64,000 bases of DNA from Halomonas sp. (GTDB lineage: Bacteria; Pseudomonadota; Gammaproteobacteria; Pseudomonadales; Halomonadaceae), in assembly GCA_018401555.1 (NCBI GenBank), contig JAGYKP010000083.1:79481-143480 (forward strand), read 5' to 3'. The notes below the pieces were generated by a model. The model worked only from the letters and a program-made list of their open reading frames with translations. It was not told where the DNA came from and did no database searches. A program made the position numbers and the translations under genes. The first letter of the stretch is position 1. Each line of letters begins with the position of its first letter. This document shows, in pieces, positions 18,657 through 30,064 of this stretch.

Positions 18657-21493
18657 TTACGCATAGCGACGGGTTTCGCCGGGGCCATCCGGCAGATTGC
18701 TGATGCAGCGGTTGCAGAGGTCCGGGTGCTCGGGGTGGGTACCCACCTCCTCGCGATGGTGCCAGCAGCGCTCGCACTTGTTGTTGGGACTCTCGACCAC
18801 CGCCACCTTGAGACCCTCGAGCTCGGTGGCCTCGGCCTCCGCCGGTGCCTCGGCGAGCGGCTTGAGCGTCACCTCGCTGGTGAGCATCACAAAGCGCAGC
18901 TCGTCGCCCAGCTTGGCCAGGGTGGCGTGCAGGGCGTCGTCCACGTGGAGGGTGACCTCGGCGGCCAGGCTGCCCTTGATGGTCTTGGCGTTGCGGGCGT
19001 CCTCCAGGCACTTGTTGACCGCCTGCTTGACCTCTAGCACCCGCTCCCAGAAGTCGCGGCCCATCTCGGCGTCGTCGGCCAGCGTTGCTAGGCCGGTGTA
19101 GTACTCCTCGAGCAGCACGCTGTCGCCGCGTTCCCCGGGATGTGCTCATGGATCTCCTCGGCGGTGAAGCTGAGGATCGGCGCCACCCAGCGCGAGAGCG
19201 CCTCCACCACGTGGTAGAGCGCGGTCTGGGCGCTGCGCCGCGCCACCGAGTCGGTCTGGGTGGTGTACTGGCGATCCTTGATCACGTCCAGGTAGAAGCC
19301 GCCCAGCTCCCGTGCGCAGAAGCCGTGTACCTGCTGGTACACATCCAGGAAGCGGTACTCCTCATAGGCCTTCTCGATACGCGCCTGCAGCTGGGCGGCG
19401 CGATCCACCACCCACTGGTCCAGGGCCAGCATCTCGTCGAACGGCAGCGCATCACGCTCCGGCGCGAAGCCGTTGAGGTTGGCGAGCAGGAAGCGCGAGG
19501 TGTTACGGATGCGGCGGTAGACATCGGCGGTACGCTTGAGGATCTCGTCGGAGACCGCCATCTCGCCGGAGTAGTCGGTGGAGGCCGCCCACAGGCGCAG
19601 GATATCGGCGCCGAGCTTGTCCATCACCTCCTGGGGTGCCACCACGTTGCCCACCGACTTGGACATCTTGCGGCCCTGGGCATCCACCGTGAAGCCGTGG
19701 GTCAGCAGGCCCCGGTACGGCGGGTGGCCGTCGATGGCGCAGCCGGTGAGCAGCGACGAGTGGAACCAGCCGCGGTGCTGGTCCGAGCCTTCCAGGTACA
19801 AGTCAGCGCGCGGGCCGCTTTCATGGCCGTGGGGGTGCGAGCCGCGCAGCACATGGCGGTGGGTAGTGCCCGAGTCGAACCACACGTCCAGCGTATCGGT
19901 GACTTTCTCGTAGTCGGCCGCCTCCTCGCCCAGCAACTCCGCCGGGTCGAGGCGGAACCAGGCGTCGATGCCCTCGGCCTCGACGCGCTTGGCGGCCTCC
20001 TCCATCAGTTCCACGGTGCGCGGGTGCAGCTCGCCGGTGGACTTGTGCAGGAAGAAGGGAATCGGCACGCCCCAGTTACGCTGGCGCGAGATACACCAAT
20101 CCGGGCGGTTGGCGATCATGCTGTGCAGGCGCGCCTTGCCCCAGGCCGGGGTGAAGGCGGTGGCCTCGATGCCCTCCAGGGCCTGCTCGCGCAGGGTCTT
20201 GCCGTCACGGCCCTGCACATCCATGCCCACGAACCACTGGGCGGTGGCGCGGTAGATCACCGGCGTTTTGTGGCGCCAGCAGTGCATGTAGCTGTGGATG
20301 ATCGGCTGGTGGGCCATCAGTGCGCCCACTTCCTCGAGCTTGGCGACGATCTGCGGGTTGGCTTTCCAGATCATCTGGCCGCCGAAGAACGGCAGGTCAT
20401 CCGCGTAAACGCCGTTGCCCTGCACCGGGTTCAGCATATCGTCAAAGCTCATGCCGTGCTCGCGGCAGGTAACAAAGTCATCCACGCCGTAGGAGGGCGC
20501 GGAGTGGACGATGCCGGTGCTGCCTACCTCGCTCTCCACGTAGTCGGCGAGATACACCGGCGAGAGGCGCTCGTAGAACGGATGGTGGAAGCGGATACCG
20601 TCGAAGGCCGTACCCTTGGCGGTGGCGATCACCTCGCCCTGGAGGCCGTAGCGCTCCAGGCAGGATTCCACCAGCTCTTCGGCCAGCACCAGCAGGCGGC
20701 TGCCGGTGTCCACCAGGGCGTAGGTGAACTCCGGGTGCATGTTGAGCGCCTGGTTGGCGGGGATGGTCCAGGGGGTGGTGGTCCAGATCACGATCACCGC
20801 CGGTTTGGGCAGCTCGCTCAGCCCGAAGGCGGCAGCCAGGCGGTCGGAATCCTCCACCGCGAAGGCCACGTCGATGGCGTCGGAGCGCTTGTCCTGATAC
20901 TCCACCTCGGCCTCGGCCAGGGCCGAGCCGCAGTCGAAGCACCAGTTCACCGGCTTGAGGCCCTTGAACACGTAGCCGCCCTCGACCATGTCGGCCAGGG
21001 CGCGGATCTCGCCGGCCTCGTTGGCGAAGTCCATGGAGCGGTAGGGGTTGTCCCAGTCGCCGACCACGCCCAGGCGCACGAAGTCCTTGAGCTGGCCCTG
21101 GATCTGCTCGGCGGCGTACTCGCGGCACAGCTCGCGGGCGCGCTCGGGCGCCAGGTGCTTGCCATGGGTGGTCTCGACCTTGTGCTCAATGGGCAGGCCG
21201 TGGCAGTCCCAACCCGGCACGTAGGGCGCATCAAAGCCCGCCAGGTTTTTGGACTTAACGATAATATCTTTAAGAATTTTATTAACGGCGTGACCGATAT
21301 GGATACTGCCGTTGGCGTAGGGAGGGCCATCGTGCAGCACGAACAGTTCCCGCCCCCGACGCGCCTCGCGCAGGCGGTGGTAGAGGTCCAGCTGCTGCCA
21401 CTGGGCCAACCGCTCGGGCTCGCGCTTGGGCAGCATGCCGCGCATGGGGAAGTCGGTTTCTGGCAGGTTCAGAGTGGGCTTGTAGTCGCTCAT
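18657..21493 (-). CDS. ileS: Isoleucyl-tRNA synthetase; frameshift at about 19133-19136
   Basis: [44 protein letters not shown]-terminal [12 protein letters not shown]...CNRCISNL Zn site; the frame shifts at EEIHEHIPG / [14 protein letters not shown]. Confidence 0.93.
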
Positions 21494-21503
21494 ATTCTGG
21501 GGA

Positions 21504-22607
21504 TCAGCCGTCGTCATGGTCGGCAGGAGTACCCACCGAGGAATCGAGTGTCACGGCCTCGCGCGCCAGCGGCGCCGATGCCAGAGGAAGAGAATCATCG
21601 TTATTGAGGCCGGGGCGCGGACCTGCGCCGGCTTCGGGGCGCTGAGAAGAGTGCGCGCCGGCTTCGGGGCGCTGCAAGGAATGCTGGTCAAAGTAGCCAC
21701 GAGCCCGCTCGAGATCGAGACCGATCTGGTGCTTCAAGGCCGCGAAGTCGTCGAACTTCACCTCGCCACGCAGCTTGGCGCAGGGAAACACCGCCAGGCG
21801 CTCGCCGTAGAGCTCGCCGTCGAAGTCGAACAGGTGTACCTCGAGCACCGGGCGCGTGCTGCCCACGGTGGGACGCCAGCCGATATTGGCCACGCCGGGC
21901 AGGCGGCGCCCGTCGGGCAGCTCGCTCACCACCGCGTAGACCCCCTGCAGCGCCAGGGAACGCACCGGCTGAGGCAGGTTGGCGGTGGGCACGCCGATGG
22001 TGCGGCCCAGCTGCTGGTCCGGCACCACTCGTCCGCCCAGGCGATAGGGGCGACCCAGCAGGGCGGCGGCGGCGGCGAAGTTGCCGCTGGCCAGCAGGGT
22101 GCGGATTCGGCTGCTGGAGACCCGCTCATCGTCGACGGTAAAGGTACGGGTGTGCTCCACGCCGAAGCCATTGGCCTCGCCCACTGCGGTGAGCAGGTGG
22201 AAGTCGCCGCGGCGGTCGCAGCCGAAGCGGAAGTCGTCGCCTACCACCAGATGGCGCACGCCCAGCCCGTCGATCAGTACGCGCTCGATGAAGGCCTCGG
22301 CGGTGAGGCTGCGCAGGGCGTCGTTGAAGGGCAGGCAGAGCACGCGCTCGACCCCCGCCTCGCCCAGCAGGCGCACCTTGTCACGCAGACGAGTGAGCCG
22401 CGGCGGGGCCTGCTCGCCGGCGAAGAACTCCCGGGGCTGGGGCTCGAAGACCACCACCACCACCGGCAGATCGAGGCGGCGAGCCTGTTCGCGACACTGC
22501 TCGAGGATCGCCTGATGGCCGCGATGCACGCCATCGAAGTTGCCGATGGTGGCCACGCAGCCGCGGTGCTCATCGCGCAGGTTGTGCAGTCCTCGAATCA
22601 CTTGCAT
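21504..22607 (-). CDS. ribF: Bifunctional riboflavin kinase/FAD synthetase
   Basis: [68 protein letters not shown]. Confidence 0.93.
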   Translation of the reverse strand: MQVIRGLHNLRDEHRGCVATIGNFDGVHRGHQAILEQCREQARRLDLPVVVVVFEPQPREFFAGEQAPPRLTRLRDKVRLLGEAGVERVLCLPFNDALRSLTAEAFIERVLIDGLGVRHLVVGDDFRFGCDRRGDFHLLTAVGEANGFGVEHTRTFTVDDERVSSSRIRTLLASGNFAAAAALLGRPYRLGGRVVPDQQLGRTIGVPTANLPQPVRSLALQGVYAVVSELPDGRRLPGVANIGWRPTVGSTRPVLEVHLFDFDGELYGERLAVFPCAKLRGEVKFDDFAALKHQIGLDLERARGYFDQHSLQRPEAGAHSSQRPEAGAGPRPGLNNDDSLPLASAPLAREAVTLDSSVGTPADHDDG

Positions 22608-22713
22608 GGCGTGGTGGAGCCCCGCTCGGCGTCGAATGGTGGTCAAAGCGTCGATTATACCGGACAGCCGGCCCCTTGACAGCCGGGGCGGGCGACGGCA
22701 TGGCCTTCCAGCC

Positions 22714-24283
22714 TCAGCTCTTCATCCTGAAGTGCCGCAGGCGCACGCCGGTGGCGGCCAGCCAGGCGAAGTAGAGCGCGGCACCGCCCACCACCAGCGC
22801 GGCCAGCCAGGCAACGCGCTGCCAGATGCCCCAACCGAGCCACGCCTGCCAGTCAGGCGAGGCCCAGAGCCAGGCCCAGCCCCATCACCGCGCAGCCACC
22901 CAGCAGCTGCACCGCGTAGCGCCCCCAGCCGGGCTGGAACACCAGCACGCCCTGCTTGCGCAGCAGCCAGCCCAGCAGGCCGGCGTTGAGGAACGCCGAC
23001 AGCGCGGTGGCCAGGGCCAGGCCGGCGTGGGCCAGGGGCCAGATCAGGATCAGGTTGAAGACCATGTTGGCGACCATGGCGATGATGCCCACCTTCACCG
23101 GTGTCCTGGTGTCCTGGCGGGCGAAGAAGCCCGGCGCCAGCACCTTGATCAGCATGAAGGCCACCAATCCCAGCGAGTACGCGCGAAGACTCATCGCCGC
23201 CATGGCGATATCGCGCTCGGTCATGGCGCCATAGTGGAACAGCGAGATCAACAGCGGCTCGGCGAGTACCGCCAGGGCCAGCGCCGCGGGCAGGCCGAGC
23301 AGCAGCACGGCGCGGATCGCCCAGTCGAGCATGGCGCTGAAGTGCTCGCGGGACTGCTCGGCGTGGCGCCGCGAGAGCGCAGGCAGGATCACGGTGCCGA
23401 TGGCGATGCCGAACACCCCCAGCGGCAGCTCCACCAGGCGGTCGGAGTAGTAGAGCCAGGAGACGCTGCCTGCCGCCAGCAGCGAGGCGAGGATGGTATC
23501 CAGCAGCAGGTTGATCTGCGACACCGAGACGCCAAACAGCGCCGGGGCCATCAGCGCCAGGATGCGCTTGACCCCGGAGTGGGCGAAGTTCGGCCAGGGG
23601 CGCGGCGCCAGCCCCAGCCGCACCAGGAACGGTACCTGGAAGGCGAGCTGGGCCACACCGGCGATCAGCACCCCCAGGCCAGGCGCCATGGCCGGCTCGC
23701 TCATCAGCGGGGTGAGCAGCAGCGCCGCACCGATCAGCGAGAGGTTGAGCAGCACCGGGGTGAAGGCCGGCACCGCGAAGCGGTTCCAGGTATTGAGCAC
23801 GCTGCCGGCAAACGCCGTCAGCGAGATCAGCAGCAGATAGGGGAAGGTCAATCGCAGCATGTCGGCGGTGAGTGCCAGCTTGACCGGGTCGCGGCCGAAG
23901 CCGGGGGCAAACACCCACACCAGCCAGGGGGCGGCGAACATGGCCACCGCGGTGAGCAGGAAGAGCACCGCGGCGAGGCTGCCGGAGACGGCATCGAGCA
24001 GCTCGCGCACCTCGCGTTTGCTGCCGCGGGTGGCGTACTCCGAGAGCACCGGCACGAAGGCCTGGTTGAAGGCGCCCTCGGCGAACAGCCGGCGCATGAA
24101 GTTGGGGATCTTGAAGGCGACGAAGAAGGCATCGGCGCCCTGCCCCGCGCCGAACAGCGCGGCGATCACCACATCGCGGGCCAGCCCCATCACCCGCGAG
24201 AGCATGGTCATCACGCTGACCACCAGGCCAGAGCGCATCAACCCGCCACCCTTGGGAGCCACCACCTTGTCGTTCTCGTCCAC
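22714..24283 (-). CDS. murJ: Lipid II flippase MurJ; frameshift near 22850-22860
   Basis: GLARDVVIAALFGAGQGADAFFVAFKIPNFMRRLFAEGAFNQAFVPVLSEY; last residues continue in another frame SPDWQAWLGWGIWQRVAWLAALVVGGAALYFAWLAATGVRLRHFRMKS*. Confidence 0.92.
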
Positions 24284-24362
24284 CGGGCGCCGGTGGCGAC
24301 TGTTCGCGATCCGTCACGTCCGTTCCTCGGCTTTTCATCCGCCCCATGAATGGCAGCCACAA

Positions 24363-24386
24363 AAAAACCGGCCGCAGCCGGTTTTT
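24363..24386 (-). terminator. Terminator downstream of rpsT
   Basis: AAAAACCGGC-CGCA-GCCGGTTTTT. Confidence 0.85.
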
Positions 24387-24436
24387 ATCACGAGGCGCGC
24401 GCCACGCAGGCCGCGCCTCGATGGCATCGGACCGGC

Positions 24437-24703
24437 TTAGGCAGCCAGGGCCTTGATGCGCTTGTTCAGGCGGCTCTTCATGCGTGCGGCACGCTTCTTG
24501 GAGAGCACGTCCTTGTCGGCGATGCGGTCGATGACCGGCTGCGCCTTCTGGAAGGCAGCCATCGCCTCGGCGTGATCACCACCGTTGATGGCCTTGATGA
24601 CGCGCTTGATGTAGGTGCGGACCATGCTGCGCTGGCTGGCCTTCAGGACACGACGACCTTCGGCCTGACGGGCGCGCTTGCGAGCTTGCTTGCTGTTTGC
24701 CAC
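24437..24703 (-). CDS. rpsT: 30S ribosomal protein S20
   Basis: MANSKQARKRARQAEGRRVLKASQRSMVRTYIKRVIKAI. Confidence 0.97.
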   Translation of the reverse strand: MANSKQARKRARQAEGRRVLKASQRSMVRTYIKRVIKAINGGDHAEAMAAFQKAQPVIDRIADKDVLSKKRAARMKSRLNKRIKALAA

Positions 24704-24900
24704 TTGCTGTCTCCTTGGAGATTCATTGCCGCCCGTGTGGTGACGGCTTCATAACGTATTGATCCGGCAGGAAAGTGCGAGCCTTTCCGCCGGCATGGCC
24801 ATCTGGCCGATCGCCGGATATCGGCGATCGTTCACGGGCCGTGTCTGAGAGGATGGCGTATCCTAGCACAGCCCGTGATCCGCTTGCCATAGCGTCTCGC

Positions 24901-26040
24901 CTAGAGCACCACCAGGTTGTCGCGGTGGATCAGCTCCGGGGCCTCCATGTAGCCGAGGAGCGCCTCGATCTGATGGCTGGGCTGGCCGAGGATGCGCAGC
25001 GCATCGTCGATGCCGTAGTTGACCAGCCCCTTGGCCACCCGCTCGCCGGCCTCGTCGACGCAGAGCACCATGTCGCCGCGACGGAATGCGCCGGAGGCAG
25101 CCTTCACCCCCACCGGCAGCAGGCTCGAGCCGCTGCCACGCAGCACCTTTACCGCCCCGGCATCCAGGGTCAGGGTGCCGCGCACCTGCAGCTGGCCGGC
25201 GAGCCAGCGCTTGCGTGCCGCGATGGGCGCCTGGTCGGGGTAGAGCAGGGTGCCCAGGCGCTCGCCGGCCATCAGCCGCGCGAGCACCTCGGCCTGGCGA
25301 CCACCGGCGATGGCGGTGACGGCTCCCGAACGCGCCGCCAGCCGTGCGGCGCGAATCTTGGTGGCCATGCCACCGCGCCCCAGGGCACCGCTGCCGCCGG
25401 CCACCGCCGCCAGCGCCGGGTCGTCGGCGCGCCCCTCGGCGATCAGCCGCGCCTCGGGGTTGCCGCGCGGATCGGCGTCGAACAGCCCCTCCTGGTCGGT
25501 GAGGATCACCAGGGCATCGGCCTCCAGCAGGTTGGCCACCAGGGCGCCGAGGGTATCGTTGTCACCGAAGCGGATCTCGTCGGTGACCACGGTGTCGTTC
25601 TCGTTGATCACCGGCACCACCCGCAGGCCCACCAGGGTGCGCAGCGCCGAGCGCGCGTTGAGGTAGCGCTTGCGGTTGGAGAGGTCGTCGTGGGTCAGCA
25701 GCACCTGGGCGGTCAGCAGGCCGTGACGGGCGAAGTGGCCCTCGTAGCACTCGGTGAGACCGTTCTGGCCCACCGCCGCGGCGGCCTGCAGCTCGTGCAC
25801 CGCCGAGGGGCGCACCTGCCAGCCGAGGCGCACCATGCCCGCGGCCACCGCCCCGGAGGAGACCAGCACCACCTCGATGCCGCTCTTGTGCAGCGCGGCG
25901 ATCTGGTCCACCCAACCGCCGATCGCCGCCTCGTCGAGGCCGCGACCGTCGTTGGTCAGCAGCGCGCTGCCGATCTTCACCACCACCCGGCGGGCGCCGA
26001 TCAGCGCCTCGCGGCCTGCCACCTGCTCGTTGCTGTCCAT
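24901..26040 (-). CDS. proB: Glutamate 5-kinase
   Basis: [60 protein letters not shown]-terminal PUA-like domain. Confidence 0.95.
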   Translation of the reverse strand: MDSNEQVAGREALIGARRVVVKIGSALLTNDGRGLDEAAIGGWVDQIAALHKSGIEVVLVSSGAVAAGMVRLGWQVRPSAVHELQAAAAVGQNGLTECYEGHFARHGLLTAQVLLTHDDLSNRKRYLNARSALRTLVGLRVVPVINENDTVVTDEIRFGDNDTLGALVANLLEADALVILTDQEGLFDADPRGNPEARLIAEGRADDPALAAVAGGSGALGRGGMATKIRAARLAARSGAVTAIAGGRQAEVLARLMAGERLGTLLYPDQAPIAARKRWLAGQLQVRGTLTLDAGAVKVLRGSGSSLLPVGVKAASGAFRRGDMVLCVDEAGERVAKGLVNYGIDDALRILGQPSHQIEALLGYMEAPELIHRDNLVVL

Positions 26041-26053
26041 TCGCTCTCGATCC

Positions 26054-27241
26054 TCAAGGCGCGTATTCGACCTCGACGTCATAGTCGTCGTCATCGAAAT
26101 CGTCGTCATCCTCGTCGGCCGACTTGCGCTTGCGGCCCAGCCGCGCCTCGGTGCGGGCCACCGCCTCGTCTTCCATGCGTGCGCGCATCTCGCGGGCACG
26201 CTCGGCGGCCTCCTCGTCCTCGTTCTCGAGCTGGCGCTGCTCGGTCAGCCAGCGGTAGGCGGCCTGCACCAGGGCATCGGTGCCGTCGGCGGAGATCGCC
26301 GAGATGCGGAACACCGGCCCATCCCAGGCCAGGCGACGCACGATCTCGTCGGCACGCGCCTCGCGCTCCTCCTCGGGCAGCAGGTCGAGCTTGTTGAGCA
26401 CCAGCCAGCGCGGCAGCTCGGCCAGGGCCGGCGAGAACTCGCCCAGCTCGTGGATGATCGCCTCGGCGGCCTCCACCGGGTCGGACTCGTCGAAGGGCGC
26501 CACATCCACCACGTGGAACAGCAGCCGGGTACGGGTCAGGTGCTTGAGGAAGCGCAGCCCCAGGCCGGCGCCATCCGAGGCGCCCTCGATCAGCCCCGGC
26601 ACGTCGGCCATCACGAAGTGCTCGTGCATGCCGAGCTTCACCACCCCCAGGTTGGGCACCAGGGTGGTGAAGGGGTAGTTGGCCACCTTGGGCTTGGCCG
26701 CGGAGACGGCGCGGATCAGCGTCGACTTGCCGGCATTGGGCATGCCCAGCAGGCCCACATCGGCCATCACCTTCATCTCCAGGCGCAGGTTGCGGCGCTC
26801 GCCCTCGGTACCCGGCGTGGTACGCCGCGGCGCGCGGTTGGTGGAGGACTTGAAATGGATATTGCCGAGCCCGCGGCGGCCGCCCTGGGCCACCAGCACC
26901 ACCTGGCCGATCTCGGTGACGTCGGCGATCACCTCGAGGGTGTCCTCGTCGATCACCGTGGTCCCCACCGGCACCTTGACGTGCAGGTCCTCACCGGCCC
27001 GACCGCTCATCTGCCGACCCATGCCGGGCTGACCGTTCTGGGCCTTGTAGAAGCGCTGGTACTTGAAGTCGATGAGGGTGTTGAGGGAGTCGTCACCGAT
27101 CAGGTAGACGCTGCCGCCATGGCCACCGTCGCCACCATCGGGACCACCCTTGGGCACATACTTCTCGCGGCGGAAGCTGAGGCAGCCATTGCCCCCCTTG
27201 CCGGCCTCCACGATGATCGAGGATTCGTCGACGAACTGCAT
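26054..27241 (-). CDS. obgE: Obg family GTPase
   Basis: [67 protein letters not shown]; acidic C-terminus. Confidence 0.95.
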   Translation of the reverse strand: MQFVDESSIIVEAGKGGNGCLSFRREKYVPKGGPDGGDGGHGGSVYLIGDDSLNTLIDFKYQRFYKAQNGQPGMGRQMSGRAGEDLHVKVPVGTTVIDEDTLEVIADVTEIGQVVLVAQGGRRGLGNIHFKSSTNRAPRRTTPGTEGERRNLRLEMKVMADVGLLGMPNAGKSTLIRAVSAAKPKVANYPFTTLVPNLGVVKLGMHEHFVMADVPGLIEGASDGAGLGLRFLKHLTRTRLLFHVVDVAPFDESDPVEAAEAIIHELGEFSPALAELPRWLVLNKLDLLPEEEREARADEIVRRLAWDGPVFRISAISADGTDALVQAAYRWLTEQRQLENEDEEAAERAREMRARMEDEAVARTEARLGRKRKSADEDDDDFDDDDYDVEVEYAP

Positions 27242-27280
27242 CTGTCACTCTCCAGACGGCAATATGCCGTCATGATACAA

Positions 27281-27306
27281 GAAGGCCCCGCCGTGGCGGG
27301 GCCTTC
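27281..27306 (-). terminator. Hairpin between rpmA and obgE
   Basis: GAAGGCCCCGCC...GGCGGGGCCTTC. Confidence 0.6.
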
Positions 27307-27327
27307 TCGCGGCAAGCATCAGGCGTC

Positions 27328-27585
27328 TCAGGCAGAGACGACGCTGACGAACTTGCGGTTCTTCGGACCCTTGGTCTCGAACTTGATCACGCCCTCGTCC
27401 AGTGCGAACAGGGTGTGGTCGCGGCCGATGCCGACGCCGGTGCCGGCGTGGAACTTGGTGCCGCGCTGACGCACGATGATGTTGCCGGGGTTCACGACCT
27501 GGCCACCGAACAACTTGACGCCAAGGCGCTTGGATTCGGAATCGCGACCGTTACGGGTAGAACCCGCTGCCTTCTTATGTGCCAT
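27328..27585 (-). CDS. rpmA: 50S ribosomal protein L27
   Basis: [43 protein letters not shown]. Confidence 0.97.
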   Translation of the reverse strand: MAHKKAAGSTRNGRDSESKRLGVKLFGGQVVNPGNIIVRQRGTKFHAGTGVGIGRDHTLFALDEGVIKFETKGPKNRKFVSVVSA

Positions 27586-27617
27586 GGAATAAACCTCCGT
27601 TCAGGGGGATGGACCGC

Positions 27618-27929
27618 TTAGGCGGAGATCCCGGTGATCTTGACTTCAGTGAACCACTGGCGGTGGCCCTGACGCTTCATGTGGTGCTTGCGGCGACGGA
27701 ACTTGATGATGGTCACCTTGTCGCCACGGCCGTGGGAGACGACCTCGGCGGAGACCTTGGCACCGTCAACCAGCGGTGCGCCGACCTTGACCTCGTCCTC
27801 GCTGCCGACCAGCAGCACTTCGTCGAAGTCGATGGACTCGCCGGTGGGGACTTCGATCTTCTCGAGCTTCAGGGTCTGGCCTTCCTGAACGCGGTACTGC
27901 TTGCCACCGCTCTTGATAACTGCGTACAT
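27618..27929 (-). CDS. rplU: 50S ribosomal protein L21
   Basis: [25 protein letters not shown]...[16 protein letters not shown]. Confidence 0.97.
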   Translation of the reverse strand: MYAVIKSGGKQYRVQEGQTLKLEKIEVPTGESIDFDEVLLVGSEDEVKVGAPLVDGAKVSAEVVSHGRGDKVTIIKFRRRKHHMKRQGHRQWFTEVKITGISA

Positions 27930-28199
27930 GCTTCTCTCTCCAGGACTCATCGGGTTGGGCTCTTCGTCGGCCTGCTTCGAGTGGCGCCCCTTTTGGCAGC
28001 CATCTGACAGGGAGCGAGATGAGTGGGTCGCGAATTATAACGACAGGCGACGCCCCAGACAACCCGCGAAACACGCCGTTCGTCCCGCCGCCCGGCAGCA
28101 CGCCTTGACGCCCCCGAGGGGGCCCCATAGCATGGCCGGCAATCCATGGCCAGAGGGGCGCCGTCGCCCCGGCCCCAACCGACCGTCGATATCGCCTCC

Positions 28200-29199
28200 A
28201 TGCCCACCCACGCCCCAGTTTCCGACACCGCCGCACCCTCCCCGATCCACGCCGCCGTGGCCGAGGACTTTGCCGCCGTCAATCGCACCATCATGGCCCA
28301 GCTCGGCTCGCGCATCCCGCTGGTCGAGACCATCGGCCAGTACATCATCGCCAGCGGCGGCAAGCGCCTGCGCCCGCTGCCTGGTGCTGCTGGCCGCCCG
28401 TGCCCTGGACTACCGCGGCGACAGGCATATCACCCTGGCCACCCTGATCGAGTTCATGCACACCTCCACCCTGCTGCATGACGATGTGGTGGATGAGTCT
28501 CACCTGCGCCGCGGCAAGGCCACCGCCAACGATGCCTGGGGCAATGCCCCCTCGGTGCTGGTGGGCGACTTCCTCTACTCGCGCTCCTTCCAGATGATGG
28601 TCGAGGTGGGCTCCATGCGGATCATGGACGTGCTCTCCTCCGCCACCTGCGTGATCGCCGAGGGCGAGGTGCAGCAGCTCACCAACGTCGGCAACCCGGA
28701 CATCGACGAGGCCGCCTACTTCGAGACCATCCAGGGCAAGACCGCCATGCTGTTCGAGGCGGCCAGCCACAGTGGCGCCATCCTTGCCGAGGCCACCCCG
28801 GAGCAGGAGGCCGCGCTGCAGCACTACGGCCGCTACCTGGGCCTGGCCTTCCAGCTGATCGACGACCTGCTCGACTACCAGGGCGATGCCGAGGCGATGG
28901 GCAAGAACGTCGGCGACGACCTGGCCGAGGGCAAGCCCACCCTGCCGCTGATCCAGGCCATGGCCAAGGGCACCCCGGAGCAGGCCAGGGTGATCCGCCA
29001 GGCGATTCGCCGGGGTGGCCTCGACCACCTGCAGGAGGTGCTGGAGATCATCGACGCCACCGGCGCCCTGGAGTACACCCGCAGCCGCGCCGTGGAGATG
29101 GCCGACCTGGCCCTGGCCCAGCTCGAGAAGCTGCCGGCCAGCCCCTACCGCGACAGCATGGCCGAACTGGCCCACCTGGCGGTGGATCGCCAGGCGTGA
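28200..29199 (+). CDS. ispB: Octaprenyl diphosphate synthase; frameshift near 28375-28382
   Basis: GGKRLRPL / LVLLAARALDY, LLHDDVVDESHLRRGKATANDAWGN, LIDDLLDYQGDAEAMGKNVGDDLAEGKPTLPLI. Confidence 0.92.
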
Positions 29200-29282
29200 A
29201 AACGCTCCGGCGGGGTTGCATTCCGCCGGCATTTGCGTAAACTACGCTGCGTCGATGAGGCCGAGCCCTCGAGAATCGACAT

Positions 29283-29359
29283 CGGAGTATAGCTCAGCTT
29301 GGTAGAGCGCTGCCTTCGGGAGGCAGAGGTCGTAGGTTCGAATCCTGCTACTCCGACCA
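29283..29359 (+). tRNA. tRNA-Pro (anticodon CGG)
   Basis: CGGAGTA...TACTCCG acceptor with encoded CCA; anticodon arm CTGCC-TTCGGGA-GGCAG; T-arm GTAGGTTCGAATCCTGC. Confidence 0.95.
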
Positions 29360-29427
29360 ACGAATTCAAGGCCTTGCGGATCGCTCCGCGGGGCGCACGT
29401 CGACCGCCCTTCTATGCTATCCGGCAG

Positions 29428-29476
29428 ACGACCTCCGCCTCCCGAAGGCAGGAGTCACACTCCCGAGGCAGCGCTC
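29428..29476 (-). repeat. Inverted partial duplicates of the tRNA-Pro anticodon/D-arm region
   Basis: 29428-29451 matches the reverse complement of 29310-29333 at 23/24; 29461-29476 tcccga-ggcagcgctc matches the reverse complement of 29305-29321 with one deletion. Confidence 0.75.
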
Positions 29477-29490
29477 AGGGCATGAAGCCG

Positions 29491-29943
29491 TCAGGTCACC
29501 GTGATCACGCTGCAGCTGGCGGTGTGGCTGACCTTGTGGGAGACGCTGCCGAACATCATCCCGCGCACGTCGCTGAGGCCGCGGCTGCCCATCACGATGG
29601 CATCGGCGGCGACCTTCTCGGCCTCCTCGTTGATCAACTCGGCCGGGCGCCCCTGGCGCACGCTCTCCTCCACCTCCAGGCCGCCCAGGTCGACCGCATC
29701 ACGCGCCTGCTCGATCACCTTGTGGGCCTCCTCCTTCATGCCCGCGGCGAGCTTCTCGCGCTCCGCCTCGGAGAACGGCTCCGCGGTGCCACCGGTGAAC
29801 AGACCGATATTGTCCGGCGGAAACTCCGCCACGGTCATCAGGTGCAGCTTCGCCGTCCCGCCACGCGCAGGGGCGGCGACACTCGAGCGCCTTCGACTGG
29901 CGTGCTCGGAACCGTCGAGGGGCACCAGAATGGTCTTGAACAT
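29491..29943 (-). CDS. Universal stress protein (UspA family); probable pair of compensating frameshifts near 29865-29900
   Basis: MFKTILVPLDGSEHAS, VMGSRGLSDVRGMMFGSVSHKVSHTASCSVITV; short SKALEC segment in another frame. Confidence 0.88.
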   Translation of the reverse strand: MFKTILVPLDGSEHASRRRSSVAAPARGGTAKLHLMTVAEFPPDNIGLFTGGTAEPFSEAEREKLAAGMKEEAHKVIEQARDAVDLGGLEVEESVRQGRPAELINEEAEKVAADAIVMGSRGLSDVRGMMFGSVSHKVSHTASCSVITVT

Positions 29944-30064
29944 GACAAGTCTCCTGCAGTGGCGGAAAGAACCGGGGCGATGGCCCTCCCTCTCCCTTCA
30001 GCATAGTGCCCGAGCCCGCTTCGCCTTGTCCTGCGTCAAACCTCCCCCGGGCCAGGGGCCTGGG

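Noticed and set aside
19085-21607. 840-aa + strand ORF antisense to ileS
   Set aside because: Long antisense ORFs are expected in high-GC DNA with strong third-position bias. The protein is His/Val/Leu/Gly-rich with no family motif, and ileS on the other strand is unambiguous.
22826-24349. 507-aa + strand ORF antisense to murJ, very rich in H, Q, R and E
   Set aside because: Low-complexity antisense translation of a membrane protein gene.
29360-29490. tRNA-Pro as a genomic-island attachment site
   Set aside because: The downstream similarity is inverted rather than a direct att repeat and no integrase is present in the window.
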